64,000 bases of DNA from Tolypothrix sp. PCC 7712 (GTDB lineage Bacteria; Cyanobacteriota; Cyanobacteriia; Cyanobacteriales; Nostocaceae): the NCBI RefSeq assembly GCF_025860405.1, contig NZ_CP063785.1, positions 6,325,390 through 6,389,389 on the forward strand. The letters are read 5' to 3'. The position numbers were made by a program, and so were the translations under genes. Below are positions 25,401 through 35,300 of this stretch, piece after piece. Below the pieces are notes generated by a model. It saw only the letters and a program-made list of their open reading frames with translations, was not told the origin of the DNA and made no database searches. Every line of letters begins with the position of its first letter. Position 1 is the first letter of the stretch.

Positions 25401-27398
25401 AATGTGAGAGCAGCAGGTGGTTCCCTCTCACTGTCTGAAAGTAGTATTAACACTGGTAGCAACGATTTAACTTTAAGTTCCTCTCACCAAAGTCAAGAAG
25501 GGGAGGGTGGTGGTGGTGATATTAATATTAGCGCTGCTAATTTGTTGCTCACAAAAAATGCTTATTTAAATGCTAGCACTTTTGGCTCAGGAAATAGTGG
25601 TAATTTCTCAATTGTAGTTGATAAAAATATTGATTTTACTAATAGTTCTATCTTAAATGCTAGAACTTATGGTACAGGACATGCTGGTAATATCAACATT
25701 AAAACTCAATATTTTAATTTTAATGAGGAATCGCTGATTCAGGCGGAAACTTTTGGTAGTGGTAATGCTGGGAATTTAGATATAACTGCTCAGTTTTTAT
25801 CTTTTAGTAACACATCCAGAATTGATGCTCAAACTTTTGGTAGTGGTAATGCTGGGAATATTAATATTAACACTCAGTCTCTTGCCTTAACTGAGGGTTC
25901 AAGAATTAATGCTGACACTCGTTCTAGTGGTAAAGGTGGCAACATTAATATTAATCCTTGGAATGAACAAAACCAGGCTGCATCTTCTGTAAATATATCA
26001 GGATATGCACTGATAAATAAATTTTCCAGTGGATTATTTGTAAATACTGAAAGTACAGAAACTAATGCTGGTAATGGGGGCAATATTACTATTCATACTG
26101 GCAGATTAAGTATTAGCGATGGTGGAGTTTTAAGCGCCCCTTCTAAAAGTAGCGGTAACGGGGGAGATATCAAAGTTAATGTCAATAATCTGGAAATCAC
26201 AGGCGGCGGACAAATTCTCACCAATGCCTATAGAAGTGGAGCAGCAGGTAATATCAAAATTAATGCCACAAATTATATTACCATTGCTGGTCAAGATTTT
26301 ACATATCAGGAACGACTGAATCAACTGATAGCAGTCATCAGCAATATTAAAGATAATTATAATTTTGTACTGCCTGATAATGAGCAAGAAGCTAAACGCA
26401 TTCTTGGTTCAATTAATCAATATAGTGGACTATTTGCCAATACAGAATCTGACTCTACAGGTCAAGGCGGTACAATCAACATTGACCCTGAGCAAGTGAC
26501 AATTAAAGATAGTGGGAGAATTTCTGTAAATAGTCAAGGTTCAGGAGTAGCGGGTAGTATTAGTATTACAGCCGATCGCTTAACTCTTGATACCCAAGCA
26601 CAGATTACGGCTGATACAAACAGCGGTCAAGGCGGTAGCATTACCCTCAACTTACAAGATTTACTGCTATTTCGCCGTCAAAGTTTTATTTCAACTACCG
26701 CAGGTAGACAAGGTGCGGGTGGTGATGGCGGTGCGATCGCAATTAAACTCAATTCTAATAACGGCTTTATTGTCTCTCCATCTTCGGAAAATAATGATAT
26801 TGCGGCAAATGCTTTCTCTGGTAGCGGTGGTACTATCGAAATCGACGCTAAAGGCGTGATTGGATTAGCAACCCTCACCCGACAAGAACTTGAGCAGAAG
26901 TTAGGAACCACAGATCCGGAAAAACTTGACTCACAATATCTGCAAACTAACGATATTACAGCGATTTCCCAAACTGACCCACAGTTAAACGGTGTCATCA
27001 GTATCAGTTCTCCAGATATTGACCCCAGCAAAGGAATTGTGTCTCTACCCACCAACGCCAGCGATCCTTCTCAGCAAATTGCTCAAAATTGTGGTGCTGG
27101 AGATGAAAAAACAGCTGGTCAATTTACTGATGTCGGACGTGGTGGTTTACCCCCAAAACCTGACGAATTACTTAGCGCTAATACTGTTTGGGAAGATATT
27201 CGCCTTACGGCTAATAGCTTGCATACAGGAGGTTCCAGCTATAGTACAGGTGTCAATCCACCACAGCAAAAAGCTGTATTAGTTATGCCCGCTACTGGGT
27301 GGGTATTTAACGATAAAGGTGATGTGACCCTAGTTTCTCAGACACCCAAAACTGCGGCTTCTTGGTTAAATTCTTCTAGCTGTGCGGTGAAGAAGTGA
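22467..27398 (+). CDS. TpsA-type filamentous haemagglutinin
   Basis: A signal peptide ending near ARAQ is followed by a TPS secretion domain: IIPDGTLGAESA, GATRGVNLFQSFLQF, NIFGTLGVDGRANLFLLNPNGIIFG and LDVAGSF. The remaining 1500 residues are a long beta-helix with hundreds of short N/S/G/I repeats; the units around residues 1030-1170 share SRINAQTFGSGNAGNI-like sequence and look recently amplified. The C-terminus is a non-repetitive region with one Cys pair (QNCGAG, SSCAVKK). The protein should leave the cell through a TpsB (Omp85-type) pore, which is not in this window, and act at the surface in adhesion or contact. It follows a DUF928 gene. Confidence 0.92.
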   Translation: MVPAPRQQLWQLRLLNLLAICGVFIAWMGSARAQIIPDGTLGAESATLKPNATVQGLPATLIEGGATRGVNLFQSFLQFNVGDSQRIYFANPAGIENIWTRVTGSDRSNIFGTLGVDGRANLFLLNPNGIIFGPNARLDVAGSFLATTANSFIFDNGLKFSATNPEAAPLLTVSIRPGLQFGANQSASISNTGNLTTGQDLSLIAGNLDLQGRLQAGKDLTIQAQDTVKLRDTAVNPLIVAASGNLLVQGNQNIDIFALNHPDSGLFAADDLLLRSANTVGGDAHYWSGGNFRIEKLDSSLGKLSSPQDPIIRASGDVSFESYEGASLHIFAGGSVNIGSILITGADTTAPKNSITEDVPLSETLPDDTNYVYIQGASEPTLDIRAGTTAFGFPGMIPEPIIGLIGQVKTHAPSTSADINIDSISNVNKTEVGEPIKGQILLTNQYSPNELPGNITTGPIDTFGNVTIDSRGHITTNGTIDISRGWDSGNSINLISNGNIITNGDLLSDLLEDVDGNGGNISLISKNGYIDTTLADIVSETHNGFAGDVNIKALGDIYLGNITAASNSDDDTKFSSISIKSTDGSVYLNQSNLDTSNNGNGYAGDVAITARQEVKIENNSNIDSIGDSGIIYIGKSEYANFSPHNIIINNSQINSDNRNLQGQSGEINIESLNNILITDSKIVSGATGIDSTANASSISIKSISSVYLSGTEVFNDVITGGTGNSGKFSIESGLISLDKTTVQSGNNGSGKSGDIDIHGSESISLNSAKLFTDNNGSGVAGYINLIAANNVAIDNSKITSESNYNSDADLYSSINIEATEGSVFLNQSKISTTNFSLGYAGDISINARDDISIVQNSAGSEEDSQYRGIFSNGNLGNIYIGWIPNSSLIPQKITIDQSFLSTSNKVDSDNQAAIFAKDTGEIRIQSLGDVVFTSSNLETVTNGSGAGGSIYVDAKSVSLADQSSLLANTLGTGKAGSINVRAAGGSLSLSESSINTGSNDLTLSSSHQSQEGEGGGGDINISAANLLLTKNAYLNASTFGSGNSGNFSIVVDKNIDFTNSSILNARTYGTGHAGNINIKTQYFNFNEESLIQAETFGSGNAGNLDITAQFLSFSNTSRIDAQTFGSGNAGNININTQSLALTEGSRINADTRSSGKGGNININPWNEQNQAASSVNISGYALINKFSSGLFVNTESTETNAGNGGNITIHTGRLSISDGGVLSAPSKSSGNGGDIKVNVNNLEITGGGQILTNAYRSGAAGNIKINATNYITIAGQDFTYQERLNQLIAVISNIKDNYNFVLPDNEQEAKRILGSINQYSGLFANTESDSTGQGGTINIDPEQVTIKDSGRISVNSQGSGVAGSISITADRLTLDTQAQITADTNSGQGGSITLNLQDLLLFRRQSFISTTAGRQGAGGDGGAIAIKLNSNNGFIVSPSSENNDIAANAFSGSGGTIEIDAKGVIGLATLTRQELEQKLGTTDPEKLDSQYLQTNDITAISQTDPQLNGVISISSPDIDPSKGIVSLPTNASDPSQQIAQNCGAGDEKTAGQFTDVGRGGLPPKPDELLSANTVWEDIRLTANSLHTGGSSYSTGVNPPQQKAVLVMPATGWVFNDKGDVTLVSQTPKTAASWLNSSSCAVKK

Positions 27399-27510
27399 AA
27401 TATGATTTTTTCACGCAGAGACGCAAAGACGCAAAGAGTAGAGTGTAAAAGATGTAGAATTGCTCTGACTGGAAATTATAAAATGCGATCGCTAAGAGCA
27501 GTGTTCTGTG

Positions 27511-28152
27511 ATGAATCAAATTAACCTCTGGACTTCTGCTGACCATGCTTTGAGATATCTATCTCAAGCAGATGCAATACCCCATCGTACTGAGGGTGAA
27601 GCAGTTTTGTTAGAACAAGTTCCTAAGACTGTGAAGCGTATTCTTGATTTAGGGACTGGAGATGGTCGCTTATTAGCATTACTGAAAATCGACCGTCCCC
27701 AGGCGCAGAGTGTTGCGGTTGATTTTTCTGCAACGATGTTAGAAGCGGTCAAAAATCGGTTTGCTGGGGATACAACAGTACAGGTAATATCCCATAACTT
27801 AGATTATCCCTTGCCAGAATTAGGTTATTTTGATGCCATAGTTTCCAGCTTTGCCATTCACCATGTAACTCACGATCGCAAACGTTCTCTATATACAGAA
27901 ATTTTTCAGATATTGGAACCTGGCGGGATTTTCTGCAATTTAGAACATGTTGCCTCACCCACGCAAGCATTGCACGAACATTTTTTACACTCCATCGGTT
28001 TCACTGTAGAAACTGAAGACCCATCAAATAAACTTTTAGACGTAGAAACTCAACTAAATTGGCTGCGAAATCTCGGATTTACAGATGTAGATTGCTACTG
28101 GAAATGGCTAGAACTCGCCCTATTGATTGGCAAAAAACCGCAATCAATTTAA
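27511..28152 (+). CDS. Class I SAM-dependent methyltransferase
   Basis: Motif I is ILDLGTGDGRLLALL, motif II VAVDFSATML, and the region FDAIVSSFAIHHV followed by LEPGGIFCNLEHV completes the Rossmann-fold pattern. It is closest in feel to UbiE/Methyltransf_25 enzymes; the substrate is unknown. I prefer ATG 27511 over the GTG immediately before it. It stands alone between the TpsA gene and a Uma2 gene. Confidence 0.88.
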   Translation: MNQINLWTSADHALRYLSQADAIPHRTEGEAVLLEQVPKTVKRILDLGTGDGRLLALLKIDRPQAQSVAVDFSATMLEAVKNRFAGDTTVQVISHNLDYPLPELGYFDAIVSSFAIHHVTHDRKRSLYTEIFQILEPGGIFCNLEHVASPTQALHEHFLHSIGFTVETEDPSNKLLDVETQLNWLRNLGFTDVDCYWKWLELALLIGKKPQSI

Positions 28153-28202
28153 ATTTTGAGTGTACGATGTGAAATTATAAGCGCGATAAAAAAGCGATCG
28201 CT

Positions 28203-28754
28203 ATGGTTGTCACAACAGCGAAGTGGACAATAGATGAGTACCATCGCATGATTGCAGCTGGTATCTTAGATGATCGGCGTGTGGAACTATTAAAGGGAGA
28301 GATTATAGAGATGTCACCGGAAGGCGAACCCCATGCTTATTTCAGTACCGAAGCTGGGGAATATCTCTCTCGGATATTGGGGGAACGCGCTACAATTCGT
28401 CCAGCTAAACCAATTACGCTTTTGAATAACTCTGAACCTGAACCAGATATTGCGATCGTGCAACGTTTAGGACGAGAATATGTCAATCATCATCCTTACC
28501 CAGAAAATATTTTTTGGCTAATTGAATACTCCGATTCCACTTTAGAAAAAGATTTGGAAATTAAAAGCAAAGTCTACGCCGAAGCTGAAATTCCTGAATA
28601 CTGGGTAGTTAACCTCAGAAAAAGACAGCTAATAGTCTTTCGAGATCCTCAAGATGGAGAGTACGCTTCCAAGTCCACATTAACAGGCGGGACGATTTAT
28701 CCAATAGCATTTCCAGATATAGCTGTTGCAGTAGATTGTATTGTTAGCACTTAA
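28203..28754 (+). CDS. Uma2 family (DUF820) endonuclease-like protein
   Basis: The family pattern is clear: WTIDEYHRMIAAGILDDRRVELLKGEI, then PEPDIAIV-type EPEPDIAIV, FWLIEYSDSTLEKDLEIKSKVYAEAEIPEYWVV. It has the conserved Asp, Glu and Lys of a PD-(D/E)xK-like site. It belongs to a different subgroup (ILDDRRVELL) from the member at 3055. Function in vivo is unknown. Confidence 0.87.
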   Translation: MVVTTAKWTIDEYHRMIAAGILDDRRVELLKGEIIEMSPEGEPHAYFSTEAGEYLSRILGERATIRPAKPITLLNNSEPEPDIAIVQRLGREYVNHHPYPENIFWLIEYSDSTLEKDLEIKSKVYAEAEIPEYWVVNLRKRQLIVFRDPQDGEYASKSTLTGGTIYPIAFPDIAVAVDCIVST

Positions 28755-28850
28755 TATCAATTCCCGTTCTGTAAAATGTAGGGTGTGTTGTCGCATAGCG
28801 CAACGCACCACCAACAATTCAAAGTAGGTTTTTAATTTTGAATTGATATA
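28753..28850. mobile_element. MITE-like element of about 98 bp
   Basis: Near-perfect 11-bp inverted ends (AATATCAATTC and GAATTGATATA) enclose GTAGGGTGTGTTGTCGC and GCGCAACGCACC. The same GTAGGGTGTGTT core occurs at 30631-30715. No coding capacity. Confidence 0.55.
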
Positions 28851-28938
28851 TAGTGCTTCCCATATTCGTGAAGTACAGGAATAAAAAATTAACCGCAGAT
28901 GGAAGAGGATAAACGCAGATAAACGCAGATAACTTTTT

Positions 28939-30573
28939 ATGGTATTCTTACATCCGCTTACAGATTTTATTGACTCTCATTATGCAGCCGATAACGCATC
29001 AGCCGAATATTACTATGAAGGATATTGTCCGCAAAGTGGAAATTTGCTGAGACTACCTCGCACCCCTTTAATAGAAGCGATCGCTCACGGTTTAATGCAA
29101 CAATTAGCCAGCGATGAGCGCTATTCTCTAGAAGGAAAAATGTATGGTGTGTTGCTGGTTGAACTCCCAACTGGCGAACAGCGAGTAATTAAGGCTTTCT
29201 CTGGATTGCTGCATAGTTGCAGTGTAGTTGAGGGTTGGGTTCCGCCAATTCCAGGGAGAGAAGAAGTAGCTGTAGATGAAGCTAGAACCTTGGCGCAATT
29301 GGAAGCTATTAAACAAGAACTGATGACTTTACAGCAAATTCCCCAAAGACAGCAATATGAAAGCTTATCTCGCGAGTTTGCACAACAGTTACAAGCTATG
29401 AACGATCGCCACCGCGATCGCAAACATCAACGCCAAGAAAAACGCCAGCTAATCTGCGAAACGCTGACAGGCGCAGCACTCGCTATCGCTTTAGAAGAAC
29501 TGGACGAAGAAAGCCGTCAGCAGGGAATTGAGCGAAAATTACTCAAACGCCAGCAAAATGAAGTTTTACAGCCGCTAAAGCAGAGAATTACAGCCGCAGA
29601 TACGCGAATACAGGAATTAAAACAACAGCGTCAGCAACTTTCCCGTCAATTGCAAGCACAGATGCACGCAGCTTACACCTTAATCAATTTTTATGGAAAA
29701 TCGCGATCGCTACAACAATTAATGCCCACAGGATTACCCACAGGTACAGGTGACTGTTGCGCGCCTAAGTTATTGCAATATGCAGCCATGCATCGTCTTA
29801 AACCCTTAGCAATGGCAGAATTTTGGTGGGGTTGTGCGTCAACTGATGGCGAAAAAATTCCCGGAAAATTTTACCCAGCTTGTACAGAACGCTGTCAACC
29901 TTTGATGGGGTTTTTGCTGTCAGGATTTCCAGAAATAGGGGAAAAGCTAGCGATTATTTACGAAGATGAATGGTTAATTGCTCTTAACAAACCCGCCGGA
30001 TTATTATCAGTTCCCGGACGTTATCTTGATACCCAAGACAGCGTTCTTAGTCGATTGCGAAATATATTACCTGATGGAATGTCACTCAACGCCGTACATC
30101 GACTGGATCGAGACACTTCTGGTATTTTATTGCTAGCACGCGATCAAAAAACTTATCGCCAACTCAGCATCCAATTTCAGCAACAGCAAATTCACAAGAT
30201 TTATGAAGCCTTACTTTCTGAAATTGTGAATATTGACGCAGGTGTAATTGAATTACCACTGTGGGGAAATCCCAATCATCGTCCTTATCAACAAGTTAAT
30301 TGGGAATATGGTAAACCCAGCATTACCCATTTTCAAGTAATAGCTAGAGAGGGAAAATATACTCGCATTGAATTTAAACCGCTAACAGGACGCACTCATC
30401 AATTAAGAGTTCATGCTGCTGATATTCAAGGACTTGGTAAGCCAATTTTAGGAGATCCGCTTTATGGGTTGAGTACAGATTTTAGTCGTTTATATCTCCA
30501 TGCGCGAGAAATTTACTTTCAACATCCGCAGTTAAAAGAAACTCTGCATTTAAAGACGGAAATGCCGTTTTAA
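28939..30573 (+). CDS. RluA family pseudouridine synthase with long N-terminal extension
   Basis: The C-terminal 230 residues are an RluA catalytic domain: IALNKPAGLLSVPGR, the active-site motif AVHRLDRDTSGILLLA (catalytic Asp in HRLDRDTSG), KIYEALL, then GRTHQLRVHAA and LGDPLYG. The first 320 residues are an extension seen in a subgroup of this family: a Cys-containing start (YYEGYCPQSGNLLRLPRTPL), a long charged coiled coil (about residues 115-245), and a Cys-rich block (GDCCAPKLLQYA, WWGCAS, YPACTERC) that could bind metal. It isomerises uridine in rRNA or tRNA; the target site cannot be told. Confidence 0.88.
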   Translation: MVFLHPLTDFIDSHYAADNASAEYYYEGYCPQSGNLLRLPRTPLIEAIAHGLMQQLASDERYSLEGKMYGVLLVELPTGEQRVIKAFSGLLHSCSVVEGWVPPIPGREEVAVDEARTLAQLEAIKQELMTLQQIPQRQQYESLSREFAQQLQAMNDRHRDRKHQRQEKRQLICETLTGAALAIALEELDEESRQQGIERKLLKRQQNEVLQPLKQRITAADTRIQELKQQRQQLSRQLQAQMHAAYTLINFYGKSRSLQQLMPTGLPTGTGDCCAPKLLQYAAMHRLKPLAMAEFWWGCASTDGEKIPGKFYPACTERCQPLMGFLLSGFPEIGEKLAIIYEDEWLIALNKPAGLLSVPGRYLDTQDSVLSRLRNILPDGMSLNAVHRLDRDTSGILLLARDQKTYRQLSIQFQQQQIHKIYEALLSEIVNIDAGVIELPLWGNPNHRPYQQVNWEYGKPSITHFQVIAREGKYTRIEFKPLTGRTHQLRVHAADIQGLGKPILGDPLYGLSTDFSRLYLHAREIYFQHPQLKETLHLKTEMPF

Positions 30574-30597
30574 TTCGTAATTCGTAATTCGTAATTT
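30574..30597. repeat. AATTCGT heptamer repeats
   Basis: Three head-to-tail AATTCGT units directly after the pseudouridine synthase stop. The same heptamer family occurs at 37064-37083, 41349-41383 and 49796-49830. Confidence 0.7.
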
Positions 30598-30630
30598 AGA
30601 AAATATTATGGAATCTATTAATCAGTAAAT

Positions 30631-30715
30631 GTAGGGTGTGTTGTCGCGCAGCGCAACGCACCAATGGACGATGAAAGGCTCAAGGTGCGTTAGCCTACGG
30701 CATAACACACCCTAC
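30631..30715. repeat. Dispersed 85-bp hairpin element
   Basis: A 32-nt imperfect inverted repeat beginning GTAGGGTGTGTT and ending AACACACCCTAC, with a loop of about 21 nt. The left arm is nearly identical to 28778-28809. It is a non-coding palindromic repeat between two plus-strand genes. Confidence 0.7.
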
Positions 30716-30785
30716 CTTGAATTTATATTTATTTATATACATTGAATTTTCGCGCTCTGCCAATTTCCTTAATTTTGCATAAAAT

Positions 30786-31451
30786 ATGACTCAGAAAATA
30801 GAAACGGAAAAATCAAGGATAGCAATTATGATTTTGGCTGCGGGTGCATCTACCCGGATGGGAACACCAAAACAGCTTTTATTGTATCAAGGACGTAGCT
30901 TGGTGCAATACATTACAGAAATTGCGATCGCTTCAGTTTGTGAACCTGTAGTTGTAGTGCTTGGGGCTAATGCAGAACAAATTCGTCCTCAAATTCATGA
31001 ACTCCCCGTTACTATTGTTGAGAATTTAGATTGGGCTATGGGTATGGGTAGTTCTATTAAAGCTGGGATGGATTTCTTGCATAGTCTGAATCAAAAAATT
31101 ACAGGCGTAGTGATTGTACTTTGCGATCAACCATTTCTCTCTCCAGAAATTATTAATCAACTGGTTGATGCATACCATGCAACACAAAAACAAATCATTG
31201 CTTGCGAATATGCAGAAACATTAGGCGTACCTGCTTTATTTAGTCACAATTTTTTTGCAGAACTCGCCAATTTACCAGGTAATTCCGGTGCAAAAAAAGT
31301 GATTCAGAATAATCTTAATCAAGTATTCTCTATTCCTTTTAACTTAGGCAATATCGATATTGATACACCCAGCGATTATGAAAAATTAAGTAATAGGGAT
31401 AGGGGACTGGGGACTGGGGATGAGGTAGATGAGGAGGCAGGGGGAGAATAA
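30786..31451 (+). CDS. MocA-like NTP transferase (molybdopterin cytidylyltransferase family)
   Basis: The N-terminal nucleotide-binding signature is MILAAGASTRMGTPKQLL; VVLGANAEQI, VENLDWAMGMGSSIKAG, VIVLCDQPFLSPEII and GVPALFSHNFFAEL follow, as in the MobA/MocA family that transfers CMP or GMP to molybdopterin or activates similar substrates. GNSGAKKV is also typical. The final 20 residues (after DYEKL) are read from a GGGGACT heptamer repeat. No molybdenum enzyme gene is nearby, so the exact substrate is open. Confidence 0.85.
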   Translation: MTQKIETEKSRIAIMILAAGASTRMGTPKQLLLYQGRSLVQYITEIAIASVCEPVVVVLGANAEQIRPQIHELPVTIVENLDWAMGMGSSIKAGMDFLHSLNQKITGVVIVLCDQPFLSPEIINQLVDAYHATQKQIIACEYAETLGVPALFSHNFFAELANLPGNSGAKKVIQNNLNQVFSIPFNLGNIDIDTPSDYEKLSNRDRGLGTGDEVDEEAGGE

Positions 31452-31484
31452 ATTACCAATGCCCAATGCCCAATGCCCCATGCC
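31398..31484. repeat. Heptamer STRR block overlapping a gene 3' end
   Basis: GGGGACT units, GAGGCAG-like units and CCCAATG heptamers. It supplies the last codons and stop of the MocA-like gene. Confidence 0.75.
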
Positions 31485-31895
31485 CTAAATTACACAACAC
31501 ATCGTCCCTTCTGGAGCCAGTGTTAACCCTATATTATAATCTTCAATTGCTTTTTCTTGATTACCTAATTCTTGATAGGTTTGACTGCGGCAAAAATAAA
31601 AGAAAGCTTTATCTGGATTAATAAATATAGCTTGTGTGTAATCTTCAATTGCACCGAGGCGATCGCCTAATTTCTGTTTGCGAAAATTACCTCTGGCTGT
31701 ATATAATTCGGCGCTGTTGGGATGAATACAAAGAGCTATATTAAAATCCGCGATCGCTCCTTCTACATCTCCCTGGGAAAAATGATTGTAGGCTTGCTGA
31801 ACATATAAGCTGACGGCTTTTGATTGTAAAGGCATTTCTACCTGCAATGGTGGAATTACCTCTGGTTGATTAAATGTTTGAGCGTTGTTATCCAT
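31485..31895 (-). CDS. TPR-repeat protein, 136 aa
   Basis: After a Pro/Gln-rich N-terminus, three consecutive TPRs are visible: AYNHFSQGDVEGAIADFNIAL, then AELYTARGNFRKQKLGDRLGAIEDYTQAI and FYFCRSQTYQELGNQEKAIEDYNIGL in part. No signal peptide. A small scaffold protein of unknown partner. Confidence 0.8.
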   Translation of the reverse strand: MDNNAQTFNQPEVIPPLQVEMPLQSKAVSLYVQQAYNHFSQGDVEGAIADFNIALCIHPNSAELYTARGNFRKQKLGDRLGAIEDYTQAIFINPDKAFFYFCRSQTYQELGNQEKAIEDYNIGLTLAPEGTMCCVI

Positions 31896-32361
31896 TGGGC
31901 AGAAAATAAAAATAATATAAAATTTTTCCGACTTTACCTGTTTTTAGCGTACCCACAATTATTCTGTCTGTAACTAATGACAACTCCCAAAAAGGAGAAA
32001 ATTAGTCTGTCTAGAAGCACCTTAAGTAATATCACTTAAAATCTCTCCATTTCCGGCAAAATACTAGTACTTGTACTGTAGATTTTCTAGAAATTGATTT
32101 TTATATTGTTGCCTAAGCAGTTTTTCGGATATATATAATAATTTTTGTATCATTAAAAACTTGTATACTTGTGGCTCATTAATCAGCTAATCCCCATATA
32201 TAGAGCATTTTGTCGTCAAGATAGTCATTAATTATGAGTGTAAATTCCCATTAGGAAACACACAGAGCAGTGACAAATCTCACGAGTTTATGTACAACTT
32301 ATATGCGTAATAGCTGAGTATTTTTTAAACCCTATGGATTGCTCAAAGGAAAATTCTACAA
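31896..32361. other. Promoter and leader region of the NRPS gene
   Basis: AT-rich DNA between the divergent TPR gene and the NRPS. No gene is seen. AAAGGAAA lies 10 nt before ATG 32362. Confidence 0.4.
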
Positions 32362-35300
32362 ATGAAGACAGTTGATGAGTTGTTGTCAGAGCTGTGGAGT
32401 CTGAACGTAAAGCTGTGGACTGAGGATAATAGCCTACGCTATAGCAATAAGGAGACTCTTAGCCCTAATCTGTTAGCGCAACTGCGATCGCAAGAAGCAG
32501 AAATCCTAGCAGTCCTCAACCCATCTTTTAGTTATCTTGTGCGTTCGTCAGAAGGCTATACGTCATATAGTGCTTTATCTCACGGTCAGCAAGCTTTATG
32601 GTTCCTTTATCAAATGGCACCAGAAAGCGTTGCTTACAATATATTTCAAACGGTGCGGATTAAGTCTGATTTAGATATAGAAGCATGGCAAAGAGCATGG
32701 CAAAAAATTAGCGATCACTATGCTATTCTCCGCACTACCTATACTATTCGCAACGGTCAACCAGTCCAACAGATCCATGAGCAGAAAAAGGTTGATCTAG
32801 AAGTAATAGATGCTTTAGGTTGGAGTCAAGAAGATTTAAACACCCACATTTATCAACAAACAGATTGTCCTTTTCAGTTGCAATCTGGCCCGGTGTTGCG
32901 GGTAAGGCTATTTACCAATACATCACAGGGAAATGTGCAATTAATTGTTATGCACCAGATTGCAGGTGATATGTGGTCTTTAGATTTGTTGTTACAAGAA
33001 TTTCAAGTTTTTTACGCTGCGGAAATTAACACTAAAGCCACATTTTCTCATAGTATTCCTGCTCTTAGCTACCAATATACAGACTATGTCAGTCGCTATT
33101 CCCAGAAGTTAGAAACTAGCCAAGAAAAACTTTGGGAATATTGGCAAAAACAACTAGAAGGAGAATTGCCGATTTTAGATTTACCTACTGATAAGCCTCG
33201 TCCGCCAGTGCAGAGTTATCAGGGAAATACGGCTATCTTCAAGTTAGATATAGAATTGATTGCACAACTGCAGCATCTGCAAAAATCTCAAAAAGTTCCA
33301 CTTTATATAATTATGCAAGCAGCATTTTTTGTGCTGCTTTACCGTTATACAGGTCAAGAAGAAATTCTGCTAGGAACTACAATGACGGGTAGATCGGCTA
33401 GCAGAGAGTTTCATCAAATTATCGGTTATTTAAGTAACATAGCAGTCTTGCGAGGTTATCTTGCGCCGCAACTCACCTTCAGGGAATTACTCAGTCAATT
33501 AAATCAGATATTCTTAGGAGCGCTTAGACATCAAGACGTTCCTTTTTCTTTGTTGGTGGAAAAATTAAAAATTAAACGCGATCGCAGTCGCTTTCCTGTG
33601 GTTTCTGCCTGTTTTAGTTGGCATAAACATCGCCTCAAAAGTATGCCAGAGTTAGAAATGGAGATTTTGCCAGAGTTAGGTTCACAACGGGGGAGCGTAT
33701 TTGACATTAACTGCAAGTTAACCCAAGTAAATCACGAATATTATCTAGTTTGGGAATATAGCAGTGACTTGTTTGATGCCAAAGCCATTGCCAAAATGCA
33801 AAGTCATTACCAAACTTTACTCGAGGGAATTGTTAGCAATCCAGACCAAACTGTAGGAAAATTACCTCTGTTAACAACAGCAGAACGCCATCAGCTATTA
33901 GTAGAGTGGAACAACACATCCACAGAATATCCCCAAAAGAGCATTCATCAGCTATTCACAGAGCAAGTAGAACTGACACCAGATGCAGTGGCGTTGGTAT
34001 TTGCAGAACAAAAACTCACCTATCAAGAATTAAATCAAAAAGCTAATCAACTAGCGCACTACTTGCAATCTCTAGGTGTAGGGAAAGAAGTATTGGTAGG
34101 AATTTGTGTAGAACGTTCCCTAGAAATGATTATCGGACTGTTAGGGATTCTCAAAGCTGGTGGTGTTTACGTACCTCTAGATTCCACATCTCCCCAAGAG
34201 CATATAGAGTATATCTTTGCAGAAACACAAATATCAATATTACTAACCCAAACACACTTACGGGAATCACTGCCTGTTAATGCAAGACATACAATTTGTT
34301 TGGATGGAGACTGGAATTTCATTGCTGAACATAGCCAAGAAAACCCCTCGGTACCAGTTACATCGGCAAACTTAGCATATTTGATGTACACCTTCACTGA
34401 CGAGGAACCTAAAGGTGTCAGTATCATCCATCGTGGCGTAGTACGTTTGCTCAAAAATAATAACTATGCCAACTTCAGCCGAGAAGATGTTTTTGTGCAA
34501 TTAGCTCCTATCTCTTTTGATGCGGCTACACTAGAAATTTGGGGTAGTTTACTCAATGGAGCAGCTTTAATTATTCTTCCTCCTGACAAATCTGAATTAT
34601 CAGATTTAGCACAAGCAATTCGAGAGCATCAGGTAACAATTTTGTGGCTATCATCGGGGTTATTTGACTCAATGGTGAATGAGCAAATAGCAGACTTAAA
34701 ACAGATAAAGCAAATATTAACAGGAGGTGATATTTTATCTGTTTACCATGTTAAAAAATTGCTGCAAGAAGCTCCAAAATTAAAGCTAATTAATGCTTAT
34801 GGTCCAACAGAAAATACCACGTTTACCTGCTGTTACCACATACCAGAAATATCTCATATTGATCAGGCTATTCCCATTGGTCGCCCTATTGCTAATACAC
34901 AAGTTTATATACTTGATAAAGAATTACAGCCTTTACCTGTGGGGATACCAGGTGAACTCTACATTGGTGGTGATGGCCTAGCGCAGGGTTACTTCCAGCA
35001 ACCAGATTTGACTGCAAAGGCTTTTATCGCTAATCCCTTTCAGCCAGAAACATGTTTGTACAAAACAGGCGACCTCGCCCGTTATCTTTCAGATGGCAAT
35101 ATTGAGTTTATGGGAAAAATTAATAAGCAAGTGAAAATTCGTGGTTTACGGATTGAATTAGAAGAAATCGAAACTGCGTTGAGTCAGCATCCTAAGGTAC
35201 AGCAAGCAGTAGTCACAATTAACAACAACGAATCAGGTAATCCCTATTTAGTTGCTTATATTGTTCCAGAGCCACATCCCAAGAAAGCAACAACCTCTAA

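Noticed and set aside
26678..27055. Minus-strand 125-codon frame in the TpsA gene
   Set aside because: Antisense shadow of a well-supported gene.
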